A DNA stretch of 64,000 nt from Nocardioides kribbensis (GTDB lineage: Bacteria > Actinomycetota > Actinomycetes > Propionibacteriales > Nocardioidaceae): assembly GCF_015070375.1 (NCBI RefSeq), contig NZ_JADCLL010000006.1, positions 1 through 64,000 on the forward strand, given 5' to 3'. A model generated the notes under the pieces. It ran no database searches and was not told the origin of the DNA. It was given only the letters and a program-made list of their open reading frames with translations. Below are positions 1 to 6,864 of this stretch, in pieces (position 1 is the first letter of the stretch; each line of letters begins with the position of its first letter). The translations under genes were made by a program, and so were the position numbers.

Positions 1-128
1 TGCGCCCCGTGGCCGCTCATCACCGCCACCGATGCGCCCCGTGGCCGCTCATCACCGCCACCGATGCGCCCCGTGGCCGCTCATCACCGCCACCGATGCG
101 CCCCGTGGCCGCTCGTCACCGCCACCGA
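1..128. repeat. 32-bp tandem repeat, four units, running off the left edge
   Basis: Units at 1-32, 33-64, 65-96 and 97-128. The first three are identical; the fourth has one change (A to G, at position 115). Each unit begins TGCGCCCCGTGGCCGCTCAT. The array starts at or before the window edge and stops 20 bp before the stop codon of the endonuclease gene, so it lies in the 3' flank of that gene. There are no spacers, so it is a minisatellite-type array. Confidence 0.95.
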
Positions 129-147
129 CCGCGGCCGCCGGCGTGGG

Positions 148-1392
148 TCACCAGATGGCGTCGGCCCACTCCGGGTGGTCGATGAAGGGGTTGCGGTTGA
201 ACTGGAAGCGCTCGTAGATGACGTCGTTGCGGCGCATCTCGAACGCCGACGGCGGGTCCTCGGCGTTCCACCGCAGCAGCGTCGAGAGCTTGCCGTGGAG
301 CGGGGCGGTGCCGTTGGCGACCCTGTCGTTGACCTCGAGGTCGGGGAAGCCGTCGCCGCCCTCGTAGCGCACGGACATGAAGAAGATCATCCGCGCCACG
401 TCGCCCTTGTCGGCGTCGCGCGGCTCCCAGGAGTCGCCGTCGGCGTAGTTGCCCGGCGCCTCGGCGTTCTGCGAGCCACCCTCGTCGAAGTCGAGGTTGC
501 CGCGAGCGGAGTTGACGGTCACGTCGGCCGGACGCAGGTGGTGCAGGTCGGTGCCGGGGCCCGTGGCCGTGCCGAAGTCACCGTGGCTCTTGGCCCAGAC
601 GTGCTCGCGGTTCCACTGCTCGACGCCGCCGCCGTTGTCGGTCTCGGGGCGGCTCTCGCCGGTGTAGAGCTCGATCACCCGGCTCGCGTCGGCGGGATCC
701 TGGTCGGTCTCGCGCAGGGCGGCCCAGACCTCGTCGTAGGTGAGCCGCGCGACACCGCGCGAGACGATCGTGTGCAGCGACGTCTCCAGCGCCGAGCCCG
801 TCTTGCCGACGGCACCGGCGTAGTAGGTGCTGTCGTAGTCGTCGGTGCCCCCGCTCGGTGGCGGGGTCGTGCCCCCGCCGCCGTCGGCGAGGGCGAAGGC
901 GGTGGCGTTGCGCACCCCGGGGGCCGAGAAGTAGGCGCCGAGCGTGCCGGTCACGTCGATGCGGCGCCCCATCAGCGCGGGGTTGGACCGCAACCCCCAG
1001 GACGCACGGAAGGCGCTCGGCACCTGCACGTAGACCATCCGCGACGTGGCGGTCTCCCCCGGCGCATCGGCCAGGGCGAGGGCGTAGTCGTCGGGGAACC
1101 CCGAGGTCACCACGGTGCTCGTGGCGGTGGGCTGACCCACGACGTAGCCGCGCACCGTGGCCGTGGAGCCGTCCTGCACGGTGCGCGCGGTGGCGACGCT
1201 CACCGGCGCGGCCGCGCTGGCCGCCCTCGGCAGGACCGACCCGACCATCGAGCCGGCCGTCGAGCCGGCCATCGAACCCTCGGGCGCGCCGAGGAGAGCG
1301 GCGGGCGCGAGGGCGGGGGCCACCGTGAGGGTGGCCGGGACGAGGAGCAGGGACACCAGCTGCGCCGTGCGGCGCGGCCCGAGAAGCCGCAT
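148..1392 (-). CDS. Secreted endonuclease I family nuclease with N-terminal OB-fold-like domain
   Basis: A 414-residue exported nuclease. The start is placed at the ATG followed by RLLGPRR, because this gives a basic N-terminus and a hydrophobic signal sequence (LVSLLLVPATLTVAPALAPA); longer reading frames upstream add only unstructured sequence. Residues about 70-180 resemble the small OB-fold module often found in secreted nucleases, followed by a Gly/Pro/Thr linker. The C-terminal 230 residues carry endonuclease I family hallmarks: NREHVWAKSHGDFG, DLHHLRPAD and an NSARGN segment, which supply the catalytic His and metal ligands. Likely role is extracellular degradation of DNA/RNA for nutrient scavenging. 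It is monocistronic with a tandem repeat just beyond its stop. Confidence 0.88.
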   Translation of the reverse strand: MRLLGPRRTAQLVSLLLVPATLTVAPALAPAALLGAPEGSMAGSTAGSMVGSVLPRAASAAAPVSVATARTVQDGSTATVRGYVVGQPTATSTVVTSGFPDDYALALADAPGETATSRMVYVQVPSAFRASWGLRSNPALMGRRIDVTGTLGAYFSAPGVRNATAFALADGGGGTTPPPSGGTDDYDSTYYAGAVGKTGSALETSLHTIVSRGVARLTYDEVWAALRETDQDPADASRVIELYTGESRPETDNGGGVEQWNREHVWAKSHGDFGTATGPGTDLHHLRPADVTVNSARGNLDFDEGGSQNAEAPGNYADGDSWEPRDADKGDVARMIFFMSVRYEGGDGFPDLEVNDRVANGTAPLHGKLSTLLRWNAEDPPSAFEMRRNDVIYERFQFNRNPFIDHPEWADAIW

Positions 1393-1619
1393 GCGCGGGA
1401 CTCCGATCACTGGGACACCCGTGCGGGCGTCGGGGCGGGCGGGGCCACAGCGGCCCCCGGTCGAGCCTGGGCGATCCTCACCGCCCGGCGCGACCGGGGA
1501 ACCCCTCGTCATGGACTCAGGCCGGACCATCCAGCCACCCGGACCGACGAGGCCCCGCCCCGAGCCGTGTCACCGCTCTCGCCGCGCGGCCGGTCGGCCG
1601 GCCGAGGGGGGCGGAGGGC
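1393..1619. other. Intergenic, no gene seen
   Basis: This 227-bp gap between two minus-strand genes has no open frame with codon bias. A GC-only inverted repeat (GGCCGG/CCGGCC type) around 1589-1603 could end transcription of the HEPN gene, but it has no T-run. The promoter of the endonuclease gene must lie here; no convincing -10 was found. Confidence 0.4.
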
Positions 1620-2075
1620 TCAGCCGGCGCGGCTGATGCGCTCGGCCGAGGGCGCGTGCGGGACCAGGCCCAGGGCCTGCTCCACCACGCCCAGGAACCG
1701 GTCGGCGTCGCGGACGAGGTCGTCGGCCTCGCGCTCGCTGACCGCGCGCCGCGACCCCGCCTCCGCGGCGGCGCGCTTCGAGGCCCCCGCTGCGAAGAAG
1801 GTCGCCCACTCCGCCAGCTCCGGCGCCACCTCGGCCAGCAGCACCCAGGCGTTCTTCTGCGGTCGACGCCGCGCCGGCGCCGGCTGGGCCCGCGCCGACA
1901 GCAACGCGGCCGCCGAGCGGAGCGCGGCGACGTGGGCCAGCGCGTAGCGCGCCGGCACCTCGGTGGCCACGACGGCCTCCTGGAGCGACTCCGCGGCCCG
2001 CAGGAGGTAGGAGTGGGTGGTCGCCGGGAGGGCGTAGGGGTTGGGCGGGGCCACCGACGCCCGCGGCGCGCTCAC
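1620..2075 (-). CDS. SAV_6107-type HEPN domain protein
   Basis: A 151-residue, alpha-helical, Ala-rich protein matching the actinobacterial SAV_6107-type HEPN family. The GTG start is chosen because the conserved part begins directly after it (APPNPYALP...) and because it overlaps the TGA of a 17-codon ORF as GTGA. The helix RYALAHVAALRSAAALL contains an Rx4H motif, the signature of HEPN folds that act as RNases or nucleotide-transfer partners. In other actinobacteria such genes occur near translesion-polymerase genes (family knowledge, recalled rather than checked). A LexA-type operator lies 184 bp upstream on the same strand, so damage-inducible expression is inferred. The molecular role is unknown. 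Confidence 0.8.
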   Translation of the reverse strand: MSAPRASVAPPNPYALPATTHSYLLRAAESLQEAVVATEVPARYALAHVAALRSAAALLSARAQPAPARRRPQKNAWVLLAEVAPELAEWATFFAAGASKRAAAEAGSRRAVSEREADDLVRDADRFLGVVEQALGLVPHAPSAERISRAG

Positions 2076-2125
2076 GCCTCCACCTCGGCCCCGTGCGGGG
2101 CGTGCTGCTGGATGTCGTCTGTCAT
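2072..2125 (-). CDS. Possible 17-residue leader ORF coupled to the HEPN gene
   Basis: ATG at 2125 opens a 17-codon frame (MTDDIQQHAPHGAEVEA). Its TGA overlaps the HEPN GTG start as GTGA. A purine-rich AGGTGGAG sits directly before the ATG, with short spacing. It could be a leader peptide that couples HEPN translation to its own. Too short for codon-bias evidence; it may be chance. Confidence 0.35.
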   Translation of the reverse strand: MTDDIQQHAPHGAEVEA

Positions 2126-2258
2126 GCTCCACCTCACCTGGTCGTCGACCCCACGTGCGACCCCCTGACCTGCTCCCGACGAGGCCCTGCTCCGGCGGAG
2201 CCACCCGGGATCGAACGCCGACGGGGACGGGGGTCGAGGTCGCCCCCGTCGGCAGCGT

Positions 2259-2274
2259 TCGAACATGTATTCGA
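2259..2274 (-). promoter_or_regulatory. LexA/SOS box
   Basis: On the minus strand the site reads TCGAAT-ACAT-GTTCGA, matching 11 of 12 defined positions of the actinobacterial SOS box TCGAAC-N4-GTTCGA. It lies immediately downstream of a -35/-10 pair, at the expected transcription start, which is a classical repressor position. The only gene it can serve is the HEPN gene: on the plus strand no gene starts for over 1 kb. Confidence 0.82.
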
Positions 2275-2284
2275 ACACGGCTGA

Positions 2285-2315
2285 ACCATACCGCCCGCCA
2301 CGGACAGTGCGTCAA
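2285..2315 (-). promoter_or_regulatory. Promoter of the HEPN transcript
   Basis: Minus-strand -35 TTGACG (2315-2310) and -10 TATGGT (2290-2285) with a 19-bp spacer. The LexA-type box begins about 10 bp downstream. Predicted transcription start is near 2278, giving a leader of about 150 nt before the 17-codon ORF. Confidence 0.65.
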
Positions 2316-2663
2316 GGGTCGTCCGAGCGGCCCCCGGGCCGCCTGGTCGCGGAGGGGCTGCGGCCCGCCCTGGCGGGAGTCACCGGTCGGCTGGTGACAC
2401 CCGCACCTGTCGGCCCGCGCGCAGGCCGACAGGTGCGGGTCCGGGCCGACAGCTGGGGCCCATGGGGCCGACGAGGCCTGCGGGGCCGAGCCGGTCTGTG
2501 CCGAGGCCGGGCGGGGCTGGGCGGAGTGGGCCTGGCCGCGGCGGGTCTGGCGAGGCCGGGCGGGGCGAGGCCGGGCGGGGTGAGGCCGGGCGGAGTGGGC
2601 CTGGCCGCGGCGGGTCTGGCGAGGCCGGGCGGGGCGAGGCGAGGCGGGGTGGGGCCGGGCGGC
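2316..2663. repeat. Intergenic G/C-rich repeats with a 50-bp duplication
   Basis: This 348-bp gap holds no gene. Positions 2521-2570 recur exactly at 2590-2639 (50 bp, period 69 bp), joined by shorter iterations of GAGGCCGGGCGGGG. The G-rich strand is the plus strand. It looks like slipped-strand expansion or a degenerate minisatellite. Confidence 0.85.
2399..2440. terminator. 17-bp perfect hairpin
   Basis: Arms 2399-2415 and 2424-2440 are perfectly complementary (ACCCGCACCTGTCGGCC and its complement) around the 8-nt loop CGCGCGCA. There is no T-run. It lies between the end of the minus-strand membrane gene and the HEPN promoter, so it may insulate the two transcripts. A smaller inverted repeat, GTCACC/GGTGAC, lies just to its left. 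Confidence 0.55.
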
Positions 2664-3158
2664 TCAGAGGGCCGCCGGGGCCTCCTCGACGCCGCGCATG
2701 TAGGTGTTGGTGTCGCGGTGCCACAGGGCCACGAGCAGACCGATGTCGAGGGCCAGGGCGAGGTAGGAGATGGCCACGAAGACGGCGGGCGGGTCGATCC
2801 GGATGCCACCGATGGTGGCCACCGCGATCATCACGACCAGCACGGTCAGGCTGACCCGCGCCCAGTTGTGGGAGTCGCGCAGGAAGACGACGAGCACGGC
2901 GATAAGCATGGCGAGCACGACGAAGAGCACGGCGGCCACGGGAAAGAACTGCGGGATCACGATCGGCTCGTTGGACTTGAGGTAGTCCAGGCCCCGGGTC
3001 TCCAGGATCTCCCGCGCCGAGCGGTGTCCCTCGGCCCAGTTCAGGATCAGCGTGTCGCGCAGGAGGGCGGTGAGCGCGACGGTGACGGCACCTACGGCCA
3101 CCAGCAGCCCGAGCAGCGCCATCGCCACCGTCAACGACCTGGGCTGCTGCCGCATCAT
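2664..3158 (-). CDS. Four-helix membrane protein of unknown function
   Basis: A 164-residue integral membrane protein. Start at the first of two adjacent ATGs, with GGAGG about 9 nt upstream. Predicted helices: residues 11-35 (AMALLGLLVAVGAVTVALTAL), 70-92 (FFPVAAVLFVVLAMLIAVLVVF), 99-118 and 124-145. A soluble loop of about 35 residues (LRDTLILNWAEGHRSAREIL) separates helices 1 and 2. No motif assigns a function. Monocistronic, followed by G-rich repeats and a hairpin. Confidence is in the gene, not the role. Confidence 0.7.
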   Translation of the reverse strand: MMRQQPRSLTVAMALLGLLVAVGAVTVALTALLRDTLILNWAEGHRSAREILETRGLDYLKSNEPIVIPQFFPVAAVLFVVLAMLIAVLVVFLRDSHNWARVSLTVLVVMIAVATIGGIRIDPPAVFVAISYLALALDIGLLVALWHRDTNTYMRGVEEAPAAL

Positions 3159-3350
3159 GCTGTGTTCCTCCGTCTCGAGCCGTCCTGTCCGGGCCATGGT
3201 CCCAGACGAGGTGGAGGACGGCCCGCACCACCACGCGGGGCGGGCGCCGCGGGGGCGACGCGCACCACACCGCTCCCTGCGCGCGCGGCGCGCCGCCGGC
3301 ACGACCCGCCCCGGCCGGGCGACCGCACCACGGCTGTCGGCGTCACCGCC

Positions 3351-3356
3351 TAGGGT
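3351..3356 (+). promoter_or_regulatory. -10 box TAGGGT, leaderless start
   Basis: TAGGGT ends 6 nt before the ATG at 3363; no Shine-Dalgarno is present, so the transcript should begin at or next to the start codon. Confidence 0.65.
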
Positions 3357-3362
3357 CGCACC

Positions 3363-3845
3363 ATGAGCGAGGAGCACCCCGGCATCGCCCGCTTCCGGGC
3401 GGCCCACCGCGAGCGGGGCGGCACGGGCGAGATCGTCGTGCTGCCCGACGCCGTCCACACCGCGGCCCTGGCCGCCGAGGCGCTGGGCTGCGAGGTGGGC
3501 GCCATCGCCAACAGCCTGCTCTTCGACGCCGACGGCTCCCCCGTGCTCGTGCTCACCTCGGGGGCGCACCGCGTCGACACCGCCCACGTCGCCACCGTCG
3601 TGGGCGTCGCCGCCCTGCGCCGGGCCACCCCGGAGTTCGTGCGGGCCCACACCGGCCAGGTGATCGGCGGGGTCTCCCCGGTCGGGCACCCCGCGCCGGT
3701 GCCGACGTACGTCGACTCCTGGCTGCGCCGCCACCCGGTGGTGTGGGCGGCCGCCGGCCATCCCGCGGCGGTCTTCAAGACCACCCACGACGAGCTGCTG
3801 CGCCTCACCGGCGGCACCCCGGTCGAGGTCGAGCCGGCGCCGTGA
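3363..3845 (+). CDS. YbaK/EbsC family aminoacyl-tRNA deacylase-like protein
   Basis: A 160-residue single-domain protein of the YbaK/EbsC fold, whose characterised members hydrolyse mischarged Cys/Ala-tRNA(Pro) in the cytoplasm. Visible family segments: GEIVVLPDAVHTAALAAEALG at the N-terminus, GAIANSLLF in the core, the TSGAHRVD strand-turn, and HTGQVIGGVSPVGH near the C-terminal half. The lysine used by E. coli YbaK is replaced by Asn in IANSLLF; as I recall this is shared by actinobacterial relatives. The stop overlaps the GTG of the MOSC gene (GTGA), so the two form a coupled pair. Substrate is not deducible. Confidence 0.82.
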   Translation: MSEEHPGIARFRAAHRERGGTGEIVVLPDAVHTAALAAEALGCEVGAIANSLLFDADGSPVLVLTSGAHRVDTAHVATVVGVAALRRATPEFVRAHTGQVIGGVSPVGHPAPVPTYVDSWLRRHPVVWAAAGHPAAVFKTTHDELLRLTGGTPVEVEPAP

Positions 3846-4444
3846 CCTCTCCCGACCCGTCCCCGGGGTCGTCGAGCACAGCCCCGACCGCCCCGGGATC
3901 CACGACCTCCGACGCCGCCGCCACCGACGCCGACGCCGACGCGACCACCGTGCCCCGTGTGACCGAGCTCTGGGTCGCGCCGGAGCGGCACGCGCCGATG
4001 GAGCCCCGCCGGCGCGTCGAGGTCGAGGCGGGCGCAGGCGTGGTCGGCGACCGCTGGCACGGCACCCGTCACCGCCACGTCACCCTCCAGTCCGCCGACG
4101 CCCTGCTCGAGGCCGCCGAGGCCCTGGGCGCCCCGGTGCCGGCCTCGGCGACGCGGCGCACCGTCACCGTGAGCCACGGCGTGGTGCCGACCGACCCGGG
4201 TGCGCGCCTCCGGGTGGGCGGGGTCGAGCTGGAGGTGGTGCGGGTGGCGGCCCCGTGCGCCCTGATGGAGCGCAGCATGGGCCCGGGCGGTGCCGCGGCG
4301 CTGCGTCGCCGGGGCGGGTCGGTGCTGCGGGCGCTGTCCTCGGGTCCCATCGCGGTCGGCGACCCGGTGGAGGGTCTCCTCACGGCACCGACGCCCTCCC
4401 GCGGCGCGGGTCCTGCGCGCCGGCCCGACCCCTCGACGCCCTAG
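3842..4444 (+). CDS. MOSC domain-containing protein
   Basis: A 200-residue protein with a GTG start overlapping the YbaK-like stop. The first 38 residues are low complexity (Ser/Thr/Ala/Asp). The MOSC beta-barrel begins at about residue 40 (VPRVTELWVAPERHAPME). Hallmarks are GVVGDRWHGTRH, the VTVSHGVVPTDPGARLRVG strand pair, the conserved cysteine in APCALMERSMG, and the C-terminal GPIAVGDPV. MOSC domains transfer sulfur in molybdenum-cofactor maturation or act on metal-sulfur substrates; here it is stand-alone, without the beta-barrel partner or reductase domain. A role beyond a MOSC-type sulfur carrier cannot be assigned. Confidence 0.82.
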   Translation: MTSPDPSPGSSSTAPTAPGSTTSDAAATDADADATTVPRVTELWVAPERHAPMEPRRRVEVEAGAGVVGDRWHGTRHRHVTLQSADALLEAAEALGAPVPASATRRTVTVSHGVVPTDPGARLRVGGVELEVVRVAAPCALMERSMGPGGAAALRRRGGSVLRALSSGPIAVGDPVEGLLTAPTPSRGAGPARRPDPSTP

Positions 4445-4447
4445 GCT
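4442..4447 (+). promoter_or_regulatory. -10 box TAGGCT, leaderless start
   Basis: TAGGCT ends 6 nt before the ATG at 4454. It overlaps the stop codon of the MOSC gene, so the FAD enzyme gene probably has its own transcript. Confidence 0.6.
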
Positions 4448-4453
4448 CCGGGC

Positions 4454-5779
4454 ATGTCGCGGGTGGTGGTGGTCGGTGGGGGCTTCGGCGGGATGGCCGC
4501 CGCCGTCCGGCTGGCCAAGCTGGGCCACGAGGTGCGGCTCCTCGAGCGCTCGACCGCCCTCGGCGGCGCCCTCGCAGCACGCGAGCAGGACGGCTTCACC
4601 TGGGACGCCGGGCCCTCCTCCACCCTCGTGCCGGCGGTGCTGCGCGACCTCTTCCGCAAGTCGGGCCGTCCGCTGGAGCGCGAGCTCGACCTGGAGCCGC
4701 TCGACCTCGTGCGCGAGCACCGCTTCGAGGACCGCACCGTGCTGCGGCTCCCCGCCACCCGCGCGCCCCAGGTCGCGGCCTTCGACGCGCTCTCCCCCGG
4801 GCTGGGTCGGCAGTGGGCCGACTGGACGGCGTCGTTCACCGACGACTGGGAGGTGCTGCGCCGCGGCTACCTCGAGGTGCCCTGGCAGCGCGAGGCCCTG
4901 CCCCGCGAGGTCGCCGCACGGCTCGACTCCCGCGAGACCCTGCACAAGCGCCTGCGCCGCACCTTCCGCGACGAGCGGCTGCGCCTGGTCGCGGGCCACC
5001 CTTTCACGGCCGACGGGCACGACCTGCGCAACGTGCCGGCCTGGGCCGGGCTGGTGTCCTACCTCGAGCAGCGCTTCGGCGCCTGGACCGTGCCCGGCGG
5101 CCTGCACCAGGTCACGACGGCGCTGACCGCGCGGCTGGCCACCCGTCGGGTCGAGGTCGACCTGGGCTGCGAGGTGCGCGACGTGGTGGTGCGCGGGGGC
5201 CGCGCCGTCGCGGTCCGCACCGACCAGGGCGAGGTCGACGCCGACGTCGTCGTGCTCGCCGTCGACCCACGGCGCATGCCCGCCCTCGCCCGGCTGGTGG
5301 AGCGCACCATGCCGGCCATCCCCCCGACCGTGTGCCACGTCGGCCTGCGGACCGCGGCGGACCTGCCCGACCTCCCGCACGAGGTCGTGCTCCACGGCGA
5401 CCCCGTGATCGTGGTCAGGCCAGGCGGCACGGCCCCGGACGGCGGCGCCGCCTGGACGATCCACGGTCGCGGCCGGCTCGCCGAGGACGTGCTCGTCGCA
5501 CTGGCGCGGGCAGGCGTCGACGTCCGGCCCCACGTCGTCACGCGGATCGACCTCACACCCCGCGAGCTGGTGCAGGAGTGGGGCGGCTCGCCGCTCGGCG
5601 TGCTCTGGCAGGGCCGCTCGACCGTACGCCGCCGTCTGGGCCCCGACACCCCCGTCGCCGGGCTCGTCACCGCCGGCGCCCACGCCACCCCGGGCGCGGG
5701 GCTGCCCTTCGTGGGACTCTCGGCGGCGCTGGTGGCCCAGGTGGTCGGGCCCGCCGACGGGGTCCGCGTCAGACGCTGA
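4454..5779 (+). CDS. Phytoene-desaturase-like FAD-dependent oxidoreductase
   Basis: A 441-residue flavoprotein of the CrtI/amine-oxidase group. The N-terminus carries the dinucleotide-binding motif VVVGGGFGGMAAAVRLAKLGHEV with the Glu that binds ribose (LLERS), then GGALAAREQDGFTWDAGPSS, typical of phytoene desaturase-like enzymes. The C-terminal PVAGLVTAGAHATPGAGLPFVGLSAALVAQVV is the second FAD contact. CrtI enzymes are usually 490-510 residues, so this is short, and some other dehydrogenation is possible. A prenyl diphosphate synthase lies 1.1 kb away, suggesting an isoprenoid substrate, but there is no phytoene synthase here. The stop overlaps that of metF by 11 nt, tail to tail. Confidence 0.75.
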   Translation: MSRVVVVGGGFGGMAAAVRLAKLGHEVRLLERSTALGGALAAREQDGFTWDAGPSSTLVPAVLRDLFRKSGRPLERELDLEPLDLVREHRFEDRTVLRLPATRAPQVAAFDALSPGLGRQWADWTASFTDDWEVLRRGYLEVPWQREALPREVAARLDSRETLHKRLRRTFRDERLRLVAGHPFTADGHDLRNVPAWAGLVSYLEQRFGAWTVPGGLHQVTTALTARLATRRVEVDLGCEVRDVVVRGGRAVAVRTDQGEVDADVVVLAVDPRRMPALARLVERTMPAIPPTVCHVGLRTAADLPDLPHEVVLHGDPVIVVRPGGTAPDGGAAWTIHGRGRLAEDVLVALARAGVDVRPHVVTRIDLTPRELVQEWGGSPLGVLWQGRSTVRRRLGPDTPVAGLVTAGAHATPGAGLPFVGLSAALVAQVVGPADGVRVRR

Positions 5780-6659
5780 CGTCGAGCTTCTCGAAGATCT
5801 CCAGCGTGGCCCGCGAGCGGTTCAGCGTGTAGAAGTGCAGCCCCGGCGCGCCGCCCTCGAGCAGCTCCTCGCACAGCTCGGCCGCGGCGGCGATGCCCTC
5901 GGCGCGCATCGAGACCGCGTCACCGTCGTGGGCGGCGATGCGGGCCACGACCTCCTCGGGCACCTCGGTGCCGATGAGCTCGCCCTGGCGACGGATGGCC
6001 TTGAGGTTCAGGATCGGCATGATGCCGGGCAGGATCGGCAGGTCGACGCCGCGGTCGCGCACCCGCTGCACCAGCGCGAAGTAGTCGGCGGCACGGAAGA
6101 ACATCTGCGTGACCGCGAACTCCGCGCCCGCCCGGGCCTTCGCGACGAGCACGTCGGCGTCGTGGTCGAGCGACTCCGCCGAGGGGTGGCCCTCGGGGAA
6201 GGCCGCCACGCCGACACGGAAGTCGCCGCGCGCGCGGGCCAGCTCCACCAGCTCCGTGGCGTAGGTCAGGCCGCCCTCGGTCGGGGTCCACGGCGCCCGG
6301 GGCCCGTCGCTGGGGTCGCCGCGCAGGGCCATGACGTGGTGCACGCCGGCCGCGGCGTACTCGTCGAGGATCGACTCGAGCTCGCCGCGGGTGTGCCCGA
6401 CGCAGGTGAGGTGGGCCATGGGCAGCAGGGAGGTCTCGCGCGCGATACGGCCGGTGATGCGCACCGTGGAGTCGCGGGTGCCGCCGCCGGCGCCGTAGGT
6501 CACCGAGACGAAGGTGGGCCGGTAGGCCTCGAGGGTGGCCACCGCCTGCCACAGCTGCTCCTCGCCGGCGGCGTCCTTGGGCGGGAAGAACTCGAAGGAG
6601 AACGACCGCTCGCCCCGCTGGATGAGGTCTGCGAGGGAGCGTCCACGGCCGTCGGTCAT
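5769..6659 (-). CDS. metF: 5,10-methylenetetrahydrofolate reductase
   Basis: A 296-residue TIM-barrel flavoprotein that reduces methylene-THF to methyl-THF for methionine synthesis, in the cytoplasm. Signature features: SFSFEFFPPK (residues 19-28, with the catalytic Glu), SVTYGAGG, HLTCVGHTR, the FAD/folate loop ALRGDP, and the C-terminal GAPGLHFYTLNRS. Length matches bacterial MetF. The ATG at 6659 is set by the family N-terminus and a TANNNT box 7 nt upstream. The genomic slot corresponds to Rv2172c of M. tuberculosis, next to the prenyl synthase. Convergent with the FAD enzyme gene; no terminator fits in the 11-nt overlap. Confidence 0.95.
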   Translation of the reverse strand: MTDGRGRSLADLIQRGERSFSFEFFPPKDAAGEEQLWQAVATLEAYRPTFVSVTYGAGGGTRDSTVRITGRIARETSLLPMAHLTCVGHTRGELESILDEYAAAGVHHVMALRGDPSDGPRAPWTPTEGGLTYATELVELARARGDFRVGVAAFPEGHPSAESLDHDADVLVAKARAGAEFAVTQMFFRAADYFALVQRVRDRGVDLPILPGIMPILNLKAIRRQGELIGTEVPEEVVARIAAHDGDAVSMRAEGIAAAAELCEELLEGGAPGLHFYTLNRSRATLEIFEKLDVSV

Positions 6660-6666
6660 GCCCCCC

Positions 6667-6672
6667 AGTCTA
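6667..6672 (-). promoter_or_regulatory. -10 box TAGACT for metF
   Basis: Minus-strand TAGACT, 7 nt from the metF ATG. The gap is C/G only, with no Shine-Dalgarno; a leaderless transcript is predicted. No SAM or folate riboswitch fits before the start. Confidence 0.6.
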
Positions 6673-6852
6673 GGTTCGCCCCGTCTGCGGACCCGGCGCT
6701 GTCCACCCCCACGGGGGCCTGACGGGACCAGGACGGCCGCAGGACGGCCGCAGGGCGGGCGCCGGGCAGGAGCCGGACGGGAGCCGGAGGGCCCCGTCGG
6801 ACACGCTGCGGCCCCCGCGCCGGGCCGTCGCGCGCGACCTGGACCCACCGCC

Positions 6853-6858
6853 TAGGGT
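6853..6858 (+). promoter_or_regulatory. -10 box TAGGGT for the prenyl synthase
   Basis: TAGGGT, 6 nt before the GTG at 6865. The spacing fixes this GTG as the start. Confidence 0.65.
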
Positions 6859-6864
6859 CAGGGC

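Noticed and set aside
1..128. CRISPR array
   Set aside because: The 32-bp units are directly adjacent with no spacers, and no cas gene is present.
3363..3845. YbaK-like protein as a catalytically dead member because the E. coli Lys is Asn
   Set aside because: As I recall the Asn is common to the actinobacterial subfamily, so it is a subgroup trait and not a strain-specific loss.
3350..5683. Long minus-strand open frame (777 codons) opposite the YbaK, MOSC and FAD genes
   Set aside because: Its product is low-complexity Arg/Gly/His-rich sequence, typical of the antisense frame of GC-rich genes; the plus-strand genes show clear domains.
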